NCBI GenBank assembly: GCA_934047225.1
Contig: OW203997.1
Location: forward strand, 6,682,417 to 6,746,416
Source of the DNA: Ypsolopha sequella
Taxonomy: Eukaryota > Arthropoda > Insecta > Lepidoptera > Ypsolophidae
DNA length: 64,000 nucleotides
Direction of reading: 5' to 3'
Made by a program: the position numbers and the translations under genes. Under the pieces are notes generated by a model. That model was not told where the DNA came from. It saw only the letters and a program-made list of their open reading frames with translations, and made no database searches. Below, piece after piece: positions 32,091 to 44,009 of this stretch (positions within the stretch are counted from its first letter, which is position 1; the number at the start of each line of letters is the position of its first letter).

Positions 32091-32769
32091 TTGAGGAAAG
32101 TCGGAAAAATGGTATTTAAAATTTTGCCCACAACTGTTTATTTTAACAAAAAAAAAAGAACTAATTGTACCAAATAATTGAAAGCAAAGATTTCAAAAGT
32201 TTAGATGAGCCCTGGCACCTAAAATCTATTGCATTGTTTTTGAATGTGTGCGTTAACATAATGCCGACGCGCGTACACTATGAGTGCGCAATCTGTCTAC
32301 CTACGGTCAGCAAACTGATCAGACTACAAAAGTCGTAAAAATTCAAAACTTTAAGTGCACCCAAGGCGTCCAACTATCACTGTGTTCAGATGAGCACTGA
32401 TTCCAAACGTGTGAGCGTCACCTATTTAAAGGTGGAAACATTTTGGTGCTGTCATACTACGGTAAGGGCTTATCTTTACTTTTGAAATCTTTGATTGAAA
32501 GTATGTTTATATTGTCATCAGTCCATGCTCTCTGATCGTGGTAACATTTAGTAAGGAAATTTATTTTTTCGTTTGATTTCTTAACCGCTCTATTTTTCCC
32601 GTATTATTTACATAATCAACTCTATCAAGGTTTTTAAAACGCATTTTATGTGGATTTTCAAAGATTTCTTGAAATCGGTGCAAGTAAATATAGCTTAGCT
32701 ATAATTTTTTTCAATTAGCTCTTCAATACCTACAATTTGATACCCATATTGTATTTTTAGAAGAAAAAA

Positions 32770-33190
32770 AACAGTGTGTTGTGTCAGATACAACTGCAAA
32801 TTATTTAAGAAATTACTTCTCAAGTCGCCTCTTTAGTATTCTTTACTCAATCAAATGTCGCCTCTTTGCCAAATCAAGTAGAAAAAAAATGTGACCATAG
32901 ATAATAATCATAGACTTATGACTCCTAATAATCTTAGAATAACTAATAATATAAGTACTACAAGCTACAAGGATCTAATAGCTTGTGTGAATGATAGTGA
33001 CAGCTGTGAAACAAGAAGTATGGTAGCGGCGTTAGTTCCGATTTTGGACACAACCAATCCACGTGCCATAAGATATGTCAATCATGAGTTTTATTTGATG
33101 AATGATTGATCCATATACTTAGGATATACTACTCGTATATGGGTTGATCACAGCGCAATCACTAACGAGGTAATTTTTTAATTTTTACAC
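32770..33190. repeat. Remnant related to the THAP-bearing transposon interior
   Basis: Shows the same order of blocks as 14600-14830: GTCAGATACAACTGC, AAGTCGCCTCTT, ATCATAGACTTATG, CACAGCGCAATCAC..CGAGGTAATTT. It carries about 180 bp that the first copy lacks, including GTATGGTAGCGGCGTTAGTT. That piece is also at about 52095-52160. Ends not defined. Confidence 0.45.
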
Positions 33191-33551
33191 TGATTAAATA
33201 AAAAAGTAATTCTGACTCAATTACTGATCTTTGAAATCGATCCAATAGAAACCACTGTATTCGTACCCATATTGAATGGTCTGCCGCATGCAGCTGCTTC
33301 CTTCTCAAGAATTTATTGAATAAAAGCAGCAAGCCCCTATAAACATTTTGTTTATGCCCTAGATAAATGGAGATTTTATCATTAATCAATTTATATTAAA
33401 AGCTTAATAATTTTAATATTATGTGACAAATAGTCATCAGTCGATTAAGATAATCATTATATGTATCATTTTAATGATGTTAACAATTATAAATGTTATT
33501 ATTCAACGTAGCATGCCCTGGGTGCATACTGCATTGGTCAAGCGTACGTTG

Positions 33552-34499
33552 TAGCTCGAGAGCTGGTTTAAAAAAATGCAAGAGCTTAGGAATGACTCAT
33601 GTTCAGCACGTCACGTTACGTTGCGACGACGCCGAAGTGCTGGCTCGCCGGTAATGTTCAATATGCGGTCCGACCACTTTCTCACGTTTCTTTGTACGTA
33701 AACTAGTTCAGGGCCGATTTTAACCTATTACGAAACACTTGTAGTGAATGTTATAATTTAACAAATATCTAAATGCGCCACCACCGCCGCCACGGTGGCT
33801 TTACCTGACTTTGCAAGTGGGTGCTGACCACTGACATGTAATAATCAAAAAATCTAAAAATATGTATTAAACCAAAAAGTCTTAGCAAAATTTATACTTG
33901 CGATTGTCGGCACTTGGTGAAACTTTAAACACATCTTGAGTTAAAAGCACTTGTACATTAGTTTCACTTTATTTGTGTTTTCTCCCAACCGGTTTCGGAT
34001 TTAACACCATTTTCAAGGGAAGTTGTTAATTAAAATACATTTCATTGACTCCAGGCACTTGCTCTGAGCAACTATAACAACGATAATGTTCCTTATCGTT
34101 GAACATTATCGTTGTTTACGTTGCTCAGAGCTAGTGCCTGGATAAATATGGAATTAATAAATACTATAATATAAGATTTTTATATAAATTGAAAAGTATA
34201 ATTTGTATAGGGCAAGTAAAAGTTTTATTTTTGGATACTTAAAATGTTATCAGTCTCATCATAATACAAACCAAAAAGCCATTTTTGAATTGTGAATTTT
34301 GTAGTTGTTGCATGTTGAATGGCACAGTCATTTACAATTTGTAATTAATATTTGTTTTATTTGTATAATTTGTTTTTAATACAAGTTGTATTTTTAGAGA
34401 TCAGTGGTGCTGACTCATGTTCACCTTTTATATTAGAGCATATTAGAACATGAGCCATTCCTAAGCTCTTGCAGTTTTTTGACACCCGCTCTCGGGCTA
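33552..34499. mobile_element. DNA element with about 48-bp inverted ends
   Basis: TAGCTCGAGAGCTGG..ATGCAAGAGCTTAGGAATG..CTCATGTTC at the left is matched in inverse at the right end (34440-34499). The interior, 0.85 kb, has no transposase frame. It contains the inner palindrome at 34045-34142. Probably non-autonomous. Confidence 0.65.
34045..34142. repeat. Hairpin, about 40-bp stem
   Basis: CCAGGCACTTGCTCTGAGCA and CAACGATAATGTTC are followed by their complements, GAACATTATCGTTG and GCTCAGAGCTAGTGCCTGG. Confidence 0.7.
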
Positions 34500-34627
34500 T
34501 CGTGTTAACTCGTGTTGCGTTGCATGCAGGAAAACATTTCGACCTTGACCCAGCATTTGTAGCAGTTGCTACTAATAACGTTAAACTGCATACGCTACTA
34601 TTAGGGTGTTATAGAGGCCGGAATATG

Positions 34628-34803
34628 TACTTGATACAAGTAATTTCAATGCAGGCGAAATACTCTAATATTTTAGAGTGCATTACAAACTAGAAAATAT
34701 TTATTTAAAAAAAATATTTCGAAATATTTCAACCTGCGACCTGCTTTCACGACAAGTGCGCTAACGACTCCGCTACCGAGGTACTTTTGTAACTACTTGA
34801 TAC
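34628..34803 (-). mobile_element. tRNA-derived SINE, complete copy
   Basis: The body, 34638-34793, is flanked by the 10-bp duplication TACTTGATAC (34628-34637 and 34794-34803). On the minus strand it starts with a tRNA-like head (A box TAGCGGAGTCGTTAGCGCA; B-box-like GCAGGTTGAAAT) and ends AATGCACTCTAAAATATTAG. Related copies lie at 44010-44163 (-) and 44505-44668 (+). Confidence 0.8.
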
Positions 34804-36914
34804 GCTAGCCCGTAATACACATATTGGATGCTCACGAGGGTGTTATGTGAACTAAATCGCCATGTTCTATAGATGAAACTCTACTAAACAGCGAATTCAA
34901 AAATTGATAATAATTTAAGCGATACCAGAGTTTGTAGATGAATCGTTACATGCATGTTATACCGTTTTCCCATACGATAAGTTGTATAAAATTTACTTAA
35001 GGTTAAACGTCAGTCGCTTGTGCATAAGTGCATAACTTAACTTTGTATTTCTTGTTTAGAAGTTAAAAATTGAAAAACATTTTGGTATGTGGCAGTTAAC
35101 ACCAATAGTTCATTATTAGTGAGGTTTATAAAGCATGAGTTTAAAATTTAATGCACAATTAGCCATCTTCTTGTCCAAACAAAGTTAAAACAGCATTTTA
35201 AGTTCGTTTTGAAAAGAAAGAAAAGAGCTTTATTTCAAACACCACAGAAAACAAAACAAATTACAAACTAAATAGCCATATTCTGTGGTTATGAAAAAGG
35301 GTATAATTATGTATACAATTTCAACCTCACTAATACTGAACTGTTGGCGTCAAATGGTACAAATCAAATTGCTTTTCAATTTTAAACTTCTAAACAAAGT
35401 TAAGTTAACAGACATCAAAATATTGGCATTGCAATGGAACTTGGTATGCATTCTTCATCACGAACACATCTAATTTGATGGACTAACTGTAGCTATTAAA
35501 GTAGAAAAAGTTGAATGCGATTACAAAGTTGATAAAATGTGAATTATCTCACGGTACGCGACATGTTTCGAATTCTTTCTGAATTCGTACTCAAGCAAGC
35601 GAGTGTCTGTCGTCAGCGGACGCAGTCACTGCACTGATTTAATTATGAATTCAGTACAGTAGTTACAAATCTAAAAGTAAACATGTTTTGCCATACAAAA
35701 TGACAGTTCTTTTTTGTGCCGATTGAAAGCGAGCTTACCGGGAACTAAAATTGAGACTTGTAGATAATGTCATTATCTCATCTTTATCATTAGTTCCAAG
35801 TACGCTCACGTGACTCATTGCAGCGATCAGCGCCAAAATGTCAATAATCAAATTTCATTATTATCTGGTCGTTAAGGCCCTTAATACCGCCAAATGGGTA
35901 CTTTCTAAAGCCTACTCCTCTTTTATGGCCCAACCAAAAATATTGAAAAAATGTATTATGAATTATCAACTCTAGGACAACATATGCAACATTTTTCTTT
36001 TTCGTAGCACCAAAATTTCTATATGAAAAATTGTTTCAACTGAATGGTGTTTTTTGGCTTGAATTTCCTACTGCTCCTAAGCGGTTTAGGTGATTTATTT
36101 CATTTATGCTTTGATAAATAGATAAACTTGATAGCTATAAATATAACATAGAATTATTCAATCGAACAATGACGCCCATGTGAAAAGTATTATTTTCTCC
36201 TATTTTGCCCTTTCAAGGACGCAGCGAGCGTCGTAACAGCCACCACGCATTGTGCACTGATTTGAACGTTATTTCAATGTCGTTTCCGTCGATATTTATA
36301 CAGACAAACATCGAGCTGCTAATTTGGCGACGGTAATCGCCTTAATAGCCGAGTCCATAGTCTATGGTACGGATATACGCTAGTATATCCTAAGTCTATG
36401 TTCCATACACTTTGGCAGGTCATACACAAGATTTCGAGAAGTTTACCTTGTCTACGGTATCCAACAAGCTGTGGGGCTGTGTATAGCCTCCCAAAGTGTA
36501 TGATGGAATCCATATAGACTGAAAGTGATAGCCGCCATGCTGATTTTGCTGTCTCTCTTTCTCTTGAGCAAAGGATAATGGAGTTTTTGAACAATTCGCA
36601 GTGTTCTTAATTTAACACTTTTCTTCACTGCTTAAGCAATAAAGGCGCGCTTTTCGAGCTAGTGAGGTGAATATGTTTTTTTTTAAGATCTCATTGAATT
36701 TTAGCTTATTGCAAAACATACTACTTAAATGTATTTTTAGTTGCGGAAAAGGCAAAAACTCCTCAATACAAACAACTGTTCGGTATAATGGAGCTAACCC
36801 TGAAATCGTGAAAAAAAAGTGTTTGATTAATGTTTGCCAAATAGGTATCGCACTTCCTTCAGTGTATATTTAATATATGTATTAGAAATTATATAAGTAT
36901 ATAATTTGTATACA
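34804..36914. other. No gene recognised
   Basis: Several short open frames without motifs. About 36300-36600 is less AT-rich and might be a diverged repeat or exon; I could not identify it. Confidence 0.35.
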
Positions 36915-37110
36915 AAGCCAGGTGCTCAGTATCTAAGTTCGATCTAAGTTTTTTTCATTTTCCCTACAAACACAAGCCAATTAAGCCCCGAGTCAATTAC
37001 TATGAGAGGTCAACATACTTTGTGAAATTAGTAAAAAGTGTTATTGATCCGTGATACTGATCGCTTACCAAGCCTCCAGTATGAATTTGGCTGCATAAAT
37101 TAAGGTCACG
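36915..37110. repeat. Fragment of the CAAGGTGAC mariner-type MITE family
   Basis: Contains AAGCCTCCAGTATGAATTTG and GTGTTATTGATCCGTGATAC, shared with 28250-28400, 42290-42380, 43070-43290 and the full copy at 56304-56556. Confidence 0.5.
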
Positions 37111-37853
37111 GTACTTTATATTAAACATTATTTATATATATTTTTTTTATTCATTGTTTATATAGGGATGTAAAAATAAATATTGTGTTGTATAAGTCAC
37201 ATTACATAAGTAGAGAAACTTGCCGCAAACCTGTTCAGTATTATCTTTTACCACAATACTGTTTGACAGGAAGAAACCTCTTGAAGAGGTAAGCTCGCCT
37301 TTGTGCATATTTGTTCAATTTTGTTATCTTAGTAAAAAAATCTGTACAATAAAGAATATAATAATGTTATCTACCTTTTTTTTTGAAGCAGCTGATTTCT
37401 TTTCCGCGATTTCAGAGATGACTCCATAGTAAAAGTTGTTTGTAATTTTGTATAGACGAGGACTATAGTCGTATCTAGTTTTAGACTTTTCGGCAACTAA
37501 AAATACAGCAAATGTGACCAACGAAGTTACATTTACTATGATAGATTTTTTTTCTTTTTAATATATTTCTTTATTTTCAAAAATCTTAACCTAGTTACAA
37601 AAATGCACAATCAACAAAAACCCACAGGGTTTATCAGTGATTGCGGAGTTTGGTACTTATATTAAATTATAGTAGCAATAGGTAAGCATCTCACAACCAT
37701 AGCTGGGTGGTGATCACGGTCGGTCCGCACACAATAAAATAAACACTTTGCAATTTATCCATCGCAAGGAGATATCCCGGTTCCTCACATCCAGATTTAC
37801 TGCAATGATATAATGTTAATTTGAAATTACATTTCTACAATATTTTGTTTTAG
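37111..37853. other. Upstream region or intron of the GNAT gene
   Basis: AT-rich. It ends in TATTTTGTTTTAG, a good acceptor immediately before the first coding exon, so an untranslated exon should lie further left. The block at 37788-37826 (CCTCACATCCAGATTTACT..) recurs at about 40538-40600 inside intron 2. Confidence 0.4.
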
Positions 37854-37855
37854 AG

Positions 37856-37957
37856 ATGGAAATCGTGCCCGAGGGGAAAAACTTTCGATTGGTATCAGAA
37901 GACGAGCTCGCAGCAGTGTCTGACATCTTGGAACAGTATTTGCCTGAATCTTTAAAG
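37856..37957 (+). CDS. GNAT gene, coding exon 1
   Basis: 34 codons (MEIVPEGKNFRLV.. to PESLK), ending AAG before GTAAAA in phase 0. Too short and too spliced to show as an open frame of its own. Confidence 0.85.
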
Positions 37958-40900
37958 GTAAAAAAATATTGTGTAAATATCCTTTAAGGGTGCATTAAAA
38001 AGTCAGGTTGAACACCTCATAAAATAAATAAATACTAAAATATAATATAAAAATAAATAAAAATAATAAATATTAATACATTACAATACAAAATTTGATT
38101 AGTTATTTTCCAAAATATTATCGAACTACATTTGAATGGAGCGCGGCGGTAAAGATGGTAAAGTCCTCTCTCGACTTTTCGTAGCAGTTTCACCTTACGT
38201 GTCGCTACGAAACGTAGCAGTTTCACCTTAAGTGTCGCTATGAAATGTAGCAGTTTCACCTTACGTGTCGCTACGAAACGTAGCAGTTTCACCTTACGTG
38301 TCATTACGAAATGTAGCAGTTACACCTTACGTGTCGCTACGAAACGTAGCAGTTTCACCTTACGTGTCACTACGAAACGTAGCAGTTTCACCTTAAGTGT
38401 CGCTATGAAATGTAGCAGTTTCACCTTACGTGTCGCTACGAAACGTAGCAGTTTCACCTTAAGTGTCGCTATGAAATGTAGCAGTTTCACCTTACGTGTC
38501 GCTACGAAACGTAGCAGTTTCACCTTACGTGTCGCTACGAAACGTAGCAGTTTCACCTTACGTGTCGCTACGAAACGTAGCAGTTTCACCTTACGTGTTG
38601 CTACGAAACGTAGCAGTTTCACCTTACGTGTCGCTACGAAGTGTAGCAGTTTTTTACGTGTCGCTACAAAATGTAGCATTTTTTACGTATTTCTACGAAT
38701 TGTAGCAGTTTCACCTTACGTTTCGCTACGAAATGTAGCAGTTTCACCTTACGTGTCACTACGAAATGTAGCAGTTACACCTAACGTGTCGCTACGTTAT
38801 GTAGCAGATTTTCACGTATCGCTACGAAGTGTAGCAGTTACACCTAACGTGTCGCTACGTTATGTAGCAGATTTTTACGTATCGCTACGAAGTGTAGCAG
38901 TTTCACCTTACGTGTCACTACGAAATGTAGCAGTTACACCTTACGTGCCGCTACGAAACGTAGCAGTTTCACCTTACGTGTCGCTACGAAACGTAGCAGT
39001 TTCACCTTAAGTGTCGCTACGAAACGTAGCAGTTTCACCTTACGTGTCGCTACGAAATGTAGCAGTTTCACCTTACGTGTTGCTACGAAATGTAGCAGTT
39101 TCACCTCACGTGTCGCTATGAAACGTAGCAGTTTCACCTTACGTGTCGCTACGAAACGTAGCAGTTTCAACTTACGTGTCGCTACGACATGTAGCAGTTT
39201 CACCTTACGTGTCGCTACGAAACGTAGCAGTTTCACCTTACGTGTGGCTACGACATGTAGCAGTTTCACCTTACGTGTTGCTACGAAATGTAGCAGTTTC
39301 ACCTCACGTGTCGCTACGAAACGTAGCAGTTTCAACTTACGTGTCGCTACGACATGTAGCAGTTTCACCTTACGTGTCGCTACGAAACGTAGCAGTTTCA
39401 CCTTACGTGTCGCTACGACATGTAGCAGTTTCACCTTACGTGTTGCTACGAAATGTAGCAGTTTCACCTCACGTGTCGCTATGAAACGTAGCAGTTTCAC
39501 CTTACGTGTCGCTACGAAACGTAGCAGTTTCAACTTACGTGTCGCTACGACATGTAGCAGTTTCACCTTACGTGCAGTTTCACCTCACGTGTCGCTACGA
39601 CATGTAGCAGTTTCACCTTACGTGTCGCTACGAAACGTAGCAGTTTCAACTTACGTGTCGCTACGACATGTAGCAGTTTCACCTTACGTGTTGCTACGAA
39701 ACGTAGCAGTTTCATCTTACGTGTCGCTACGAAACCTGCTACGTCGTAGATGAAACTGCTACGAAATTTTTAAAAAGGGTAATAATAATTTATTCACCTA
39801 TAAATAGTAAAATTAGTAAACAAATTCAGTATTAAATCCTAAATATTTATTTACATAGATTAACTTATACAGACAACATATATTTTCAACTGTTGACGTG
39901 TTTGTTGAGAACCTAATTTACTTATTTTCCTTACAGTTTCATCAGACAATACAAACATATCTGAACAACAAGGTGTGGGACTTCCACTTTTACGTAGCAA
40001 AGAACTGGCCGGAGGATCCCATTTGTTTGCATTTCCCTGGATGTACCAGTTCGGTAAGAATATCTGTCTATATATAAGAGAATACCCTGACTGACTGACT
40101 GACTGACTGACTGAATGACTGACTGACTGACTGACTGACTGACTGACCGACTGATTGACTGAATAATCAACGCCCAGACCAAACAGCTGGTCCTAGTAAT
40201 ATGACATTTGGACTGCAGGTTCCTTGTATGACATAGACATACGCTTAGAAAGTATTTTAGGAAATTTAGGAATTTAGGGATCAGGTAAACCGGGACGCGT
40301 TCGCGAGTTTTGTTCATTTAAATTTCGTATTAAATAAATCCTCTTGTTTTTAACCGACTTAAAAAAGGAGGAGGTTCTCAATTTGACTGTTTTTTAGGGT
40401 TCCGTAGTACCTAAAAGGTATAAAAGGGACCTTATGGTGAGACTCCGCTGTCCGTAAGAATACACATTACTCTTACCGAAACTATGATAGAAATAAATGT
40501 CTATGTTTGAACACTTGGTGGGAGCCCGGTTCAAAGCTCCTCACATCCAGATTTACTTTTCTTTCTGCGTTTATATACTGCAATGATATAATGTTAATTT
40601 ATATCTCTTTGCAATGGATAAATCGCCAAGTGTTCAGACATGGAAATTTATTTCTATCATAGTTTCGAATAATTTAAAATTTTGTTACATTGCTACTTTA
40701 TGGTGACGAAAAGTTTTATGAGTATTAGTGTCTTATTTAGACATAAACATATTTATATAAAAGGTGCCACCTTTTACAAGCAGTTTATCAATTCATTTCT
40801 TACCCGTGTTTAGGTTTTGTTAGTACTGCAGTAGCAAGTTGTAAGAAGGGAAACGGAAAATTGCCCTTGTTACTATCACACAGCCTAGATTTTTTTACTC

Positions 40901-43694
40901 TTTTCTGATACATTGTGCAGACTTGAGATTTGACAGATGTTTTCCTCTCATTTTTCAGCCTAACAGAGACAATATCTACGAGAGCGTTACCGCGTTCTGC
41001 CCCTCAGAGAGGGCTGAACTCGTGGACCTGTTGACATCCGAAGACGTTCTCTTGGACCTGACGGTGCCTTTGTACCTGAACTTTACCCACGAAGCCATAG
41101 TTAATCGCTTGGAGCTCCACTATGAAGCTTTTGATAAAATCACCGGCGATGTCTATTCCTGTGATAATCCTCCACCGGATACTTGTCCGGAAGAGTAAGT
41201 GGATTTGCATTTCAGGCCAGTAGAGAAGGCGAGGGCGTGAAGTTAGTCACAGAGGTTGCAGTTACGCATTCTCTGACAAGAAAGCGGGGTGCGCAGACAA
41301 CTAACTTCACACGCGTCTTCTGTACTGGTCCGAACTGTACTTTATAATTGTAATCTGGGGGCACGGTAGTGCCCCACCAAGACGAGCCAAAGGAAGCAAG
41401 GCACTGCGCACCTTTTCTCGAAGCGTTTCGTCGTATTTTCGGAACCCCATAGCTTCGGTCTGGATAATACTAGAAACACGCTAAGTTTCATTTGTCCAGC
41501 TTTTAACTTTGAATTTTATTAATACCTAAAATATGTCGATTTTGTCACTGACTCACTCACTCATGATAATTTAACCTCAGGGGTACTTCCTGGAGTCTTA
41601 GAAAGCTAAAATTAGGTATGCAAATTAAATATAATAAAAGTAAGTAAAATCTAACCGAATAATTTTAATTTAATTTTAAATATGTCTTAGTAACACTTTC
41701 TAAATTAGATCACATACATATTCAAAAAACACTACCGTAACACCTACTTTTAGTTGGCCTGAAGGAATTTATTATATAACATACTAAATGGCCGTCAAAC
41801 AGTTCATTTTATAAACTAGTACGGCCTGTAGTCTTGTCTTTTGTTGCAAAATCTGAAGCACAATTAATTAAACTTAGCTATTTTTACTTATTATCTAACA
41901 ATTTTGGTACCACTAACATTTTAAACTAGTTTTTTCTTTTGTAAAACACTAAATATTGTGTAATGTTATTATGTACTTTATAAGTAATAAAAATCATTAG
42001 TTCATCCATTCATAGGATTAGCACACATACAATAACAAAATTAAGAAAGGAGTCCGGTTCTGTATTGTATAATAATAGCAGGTATATATATAATATTTTC
42101 TTAGAAAAATAAATGAAATCCTACCAAAAACATTTCTTGTTAAGTAGGTTGCCAAGACTCACAAGCTCAAAACGCTATCAATTCGCTTTTTATTGTTAAA
42201 AAGTTATCAGATCTCATATAGAGTCAAGTTCCTAACTCTACAAGGCCTAACTCTACAAGTCTTGGTCGTTTCATGGAACTATTGCATGATACAATTTTTT
42301 TTTATTGATTAGTGATACTGTTCACCTAACAAGCATCTGGTATGAATTTGGCTGCATAAATTAATGTCACCTTATATTTGTACTGGGTGTTAAGATGAAG
42401 TTGGGGAAGCCGGAAACTGGCGATAGTACTCGACCTCGTCCATACAAACAATTTATACTACGAATCCAAACATTGAATCGCAAAAAAAAAATCTGCTGCT
42501 CCATAGAAAAGTGACATAGCTACCCAACCAAAATGTATGAAGCAACAGATATTTTTTCTCGATTTCTCAACTTTTGTCACGGAAAGTTGTTCGTATGGAC
42601 GGGTACTATCGCCAGTTTTCGGCTTCCACAACGTCATCTTAACCTCAGAACATTTAAATTCTGTGATCTTAACACACGGTCTAAATAACAAAACAGAAAA
42701 ATAAATTTCAAGATATACGAGTATACTGGGTGTTAAGATGAAGTTGCGGAAGCCGAAAACTGGCGATAGTACGAACAACTTTAACTATAGACAACCCTCG
42801 AATCGCGAAAAAAAATCTGCTGCTCCATAGAAAAGTTACCAAAATGTATCCGACCACAACATATGAAACAGATTTTTTTCTCGATTACTTGATTTTTTTT
42901 CACGAAAAGTTGTTCGTATGGGCGAGTACTATTGCCAGTCTTCGGCTTCCGCAAATCTTCATACTCTGTATAGATATTTCTGGCCCTACTGGACCCGGCA
43001 TCAGTTGAAAAAAGTTCTCAGTAATGTTTGAACCAGTTTCACGTAACACGTTTTAATATTTTCATAAATATACAAGGTGTTTGTACAGCCAAATTCATAC
43101 TGAAGGCTCGGTATGAGTTCAGTATCAAGGTTAGTTACTCTTTTCATGAAATTCGTAAGTTATACTTTTCGTGGATTCTACAAACGCAAGCCCAGCCCCG
43201 AGTGGGATGTCACCATTATATTTTGTGAAATCAGAAAAAAGTGTTATCGATCCGTATATGAAATGAATGTCACCTTATATAGTTTTATTTCCATTGACAG
43301 ATTGCCATCGGACGTGGAGTTAGTTCGCCTACAGCCGGAACATATGAAGGCGGTACACGACCTGTACCCAGCGAGTGACATAGAGTGTTGTGAGGTGTTT
43401 GAGAAACTCGTCGCCGAACTACCCGCATACGGGATCTTTGTTGAGGGCCAGCTGGCCGCGTGGATGGTGCAATCGTACTATGGGGCCATGTTCTCGATGC
43501 AAACTCGACCCGAGTTCCGTAGGAAAGGCTACGGCATATTCCTAGCGCGTCGACTTACCAAGGAGGTCGCAGATAGAGGCTATAAGCCTTTCGTTGTGAT
43601 CCGGCCTGAGAATGAGGCTTCTCGCTCTTTATACATGAAACTTGGCTTTGAGAAGCGTTTCCGCACGGTGCGCGCCGTCCTGCGCCCTCGTTAG
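37856..43694 (+). CDS. GNAT acyltransferase, glycine-N-acyltransferase-like (4 exons)
   Basis: The gene is assembled from splice signals and phase: 37856-37957, 39937-40053, 40959-41194 and 43301-43694, giving 849 nt and 282 aa, near the usual 290 or so for the GLYAT family. These enzymes transfer acyl groups from acyl-CoA to amino-acid or amine acceptors; the substrate here is unknown. The N-terminal half (MEIVPEGKNFRLVSEDEL, then FHQTIQTYLNNKVWDF, LHFPG) is the family-specific domain. The C-terminal half is an FR47/GNAT fold: WMVQSYYGAMFSMQ, the acetyl-CoA loop RRKGYG, and NEASRSLYMKLGF. All donors are GT and acceptors AG. The start codon is two bases after a good acceptor, so the 5' UTR is spliced. 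Introns carry a minisatellite (intron 1), a CTGA microsatellite and foldback repeat (intron 2) and MITEs (intron 3). No disruption seen. Insect paralogues are many, so no symbol is given. Confidence 0.88.
38165..39750. repeat. 33-bp minisatellite, about 48 copies (intron 1 of the GNAT gene)
   Basis: Unit: GTAGCAGTTTCACCTTACGT then GTCGCTACGAAAC. Because 33 is a multiple of three, several frames on both strands stay open as 11-residue repeats (256, 211 and 210 codons). These are compositional, not genes. Each junction GCTACGAAACGTAGC is itself an inverted repeat. Variants (CAACTT, GACATG, TTGCTACGAAATG, CTCACG) recur in order every five or six units in the right half, giving a higher-order pattern. 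Confidence 0.97.
39937..40053 (+). CDS. GNAT gene, coding exon 2
   Basis: 39 codons in phase 0 between TTTCCTTACAG and GTAAGA. Reads FHQTIQTYLNNKVWDFHFYV, then AKNWPEDPICLHFPGCTSS. Confidence 0.88.
40087..40162. repeat. (CTGA)n microsatellite
   Basis: About 18 tetranucleotide units with four single-base interruptions, in intron 2 of the GNAT gene. Confidence 0.95.
40390..40445 (+). repeat. Dispersed lepidopteran repeat, start fragment
   Basis: TTTTTTAGGGTTCCGTAGTA through GACTCCGCTGTCCGT matches the start of the family. Confidence 0.5.
40478..40667. repeat. Foldback repeat in intron 2
   Basis: GAAACTATGATAGAAATAAA at the left and TTTATTTCTATCATAGTTTC at the right. The arms extend to CAAACACTTGG-like and CCAAGTGTTCA, about 40 bp. 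Confidence 0.75.
40959..41194 (+). CDS. GNAT gene, coding exon 3
   Basis: Begins after TTTTTCAG and ends before GTAAGTGG in phase 2. The apparent stop TAA at 41196-41198 is part of the donor. Reads YESVTAFCPSERAELVDLL through LELHYEAFDKI. Confidence 0.87.
41200..42380. other. Intron 3 of the GNAT gene, left part
   Basis: AT-rich. The stretch 41460-41620 resembles 50440-50570 (ATGTCGATTTTGTCA.TGACTC, CTCATGATAAT, CCTGGAGTC.TAGAAAGCT), so it is a dispersed repeat. Nothing else seen. Confidence 0.4.
42381..42645. mobile_element. Foldback MITE, family D (copy 1)
   Basis: TACTGGGTGTTAAGATGAAG..GCCGGAAACTGGCGATAGTAC at the left and its complement at the right (GGCTTCCACAACGTCATCTT). A second copy starts 80 bp further on. 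Confidence 0.75.
42724..42970. mobile_element. Foldback MITE, family D (copy 2)
   Basis: The same start TACTGGGTGTTAAGATGAAG and the same internal AAAATCTGCTGCTCCATAGA. The right arm is diverged (GGCTTCCGCAAATCTTCATA). Same orientation as copy 1. Confidence 0.75.
43070..43290. mobile_element. Fragment of the CAAGGTGAC MITE family in intron 3
   Basis: Contains CAAGGTG, CCAAATTCATACTGAAGGCT, AGTGTTATCGATCCGTAT and CACCTTATATAG. It ends only about 10 bp before the exon 4 acceptor, so the MITE may supply part of the polypyrimidine/branch region. Confidence 0.5.
43301..43694 (+). CDS. GNAT gene, coding exon 4 (acetyl-CoA-binding fold)
   Basis: Follows TTTATTTCCATTGACAG, completes the split codon and stops TAG at 43692-43694. 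It carries the whole catalytic fold, including RRKGYG. Noticeably richer in G+C than the flanking introns. Confidence 0.92.
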
Positions 43695-44009
43695 CGCAAC
43701 ATGTTAATAACTTAGCAGATTTTATTTTTTTAAGACTTTTAAAAATCAATTTAGCTTGCGATCTTTGATCGAATAGAAAGTTTTAGTAGTAGCTTTAAGA
43801 TTTTATCTCGGTTAATGCTCTCGTGATATGCAACATAAATTCATTGCCACTAGCGTTTTTCAATGTCACTTAAAATAACTGTATTTATTAGTAATTACTT
43901 CATCTGAAAGCTGATGTGATGACAACGAATGAACTAGCTATTTTTGAACTTTGCACGTTCTTTTCTTATTCTTATATGATTCTTAGTGATACATGATTGT
44001 ATCATTAAT

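Noticed and set aside
38240..39753. Open frames of 119-256 codons on both strands with 11-residue repeats (SSFTLRVATKR type)
   Set aside because: They are forced by the 33-bp tandem repeat, whose length is divisible by three and whose unit lacks stops in several frames. They lie in an intron.
41195..41198. Stop codon ending the GNAT frame at exon 3
   Set aside because: It is part of a consensus GTAAGT donor; exon 4 joins in phase and supplies the whole catalytic fold.
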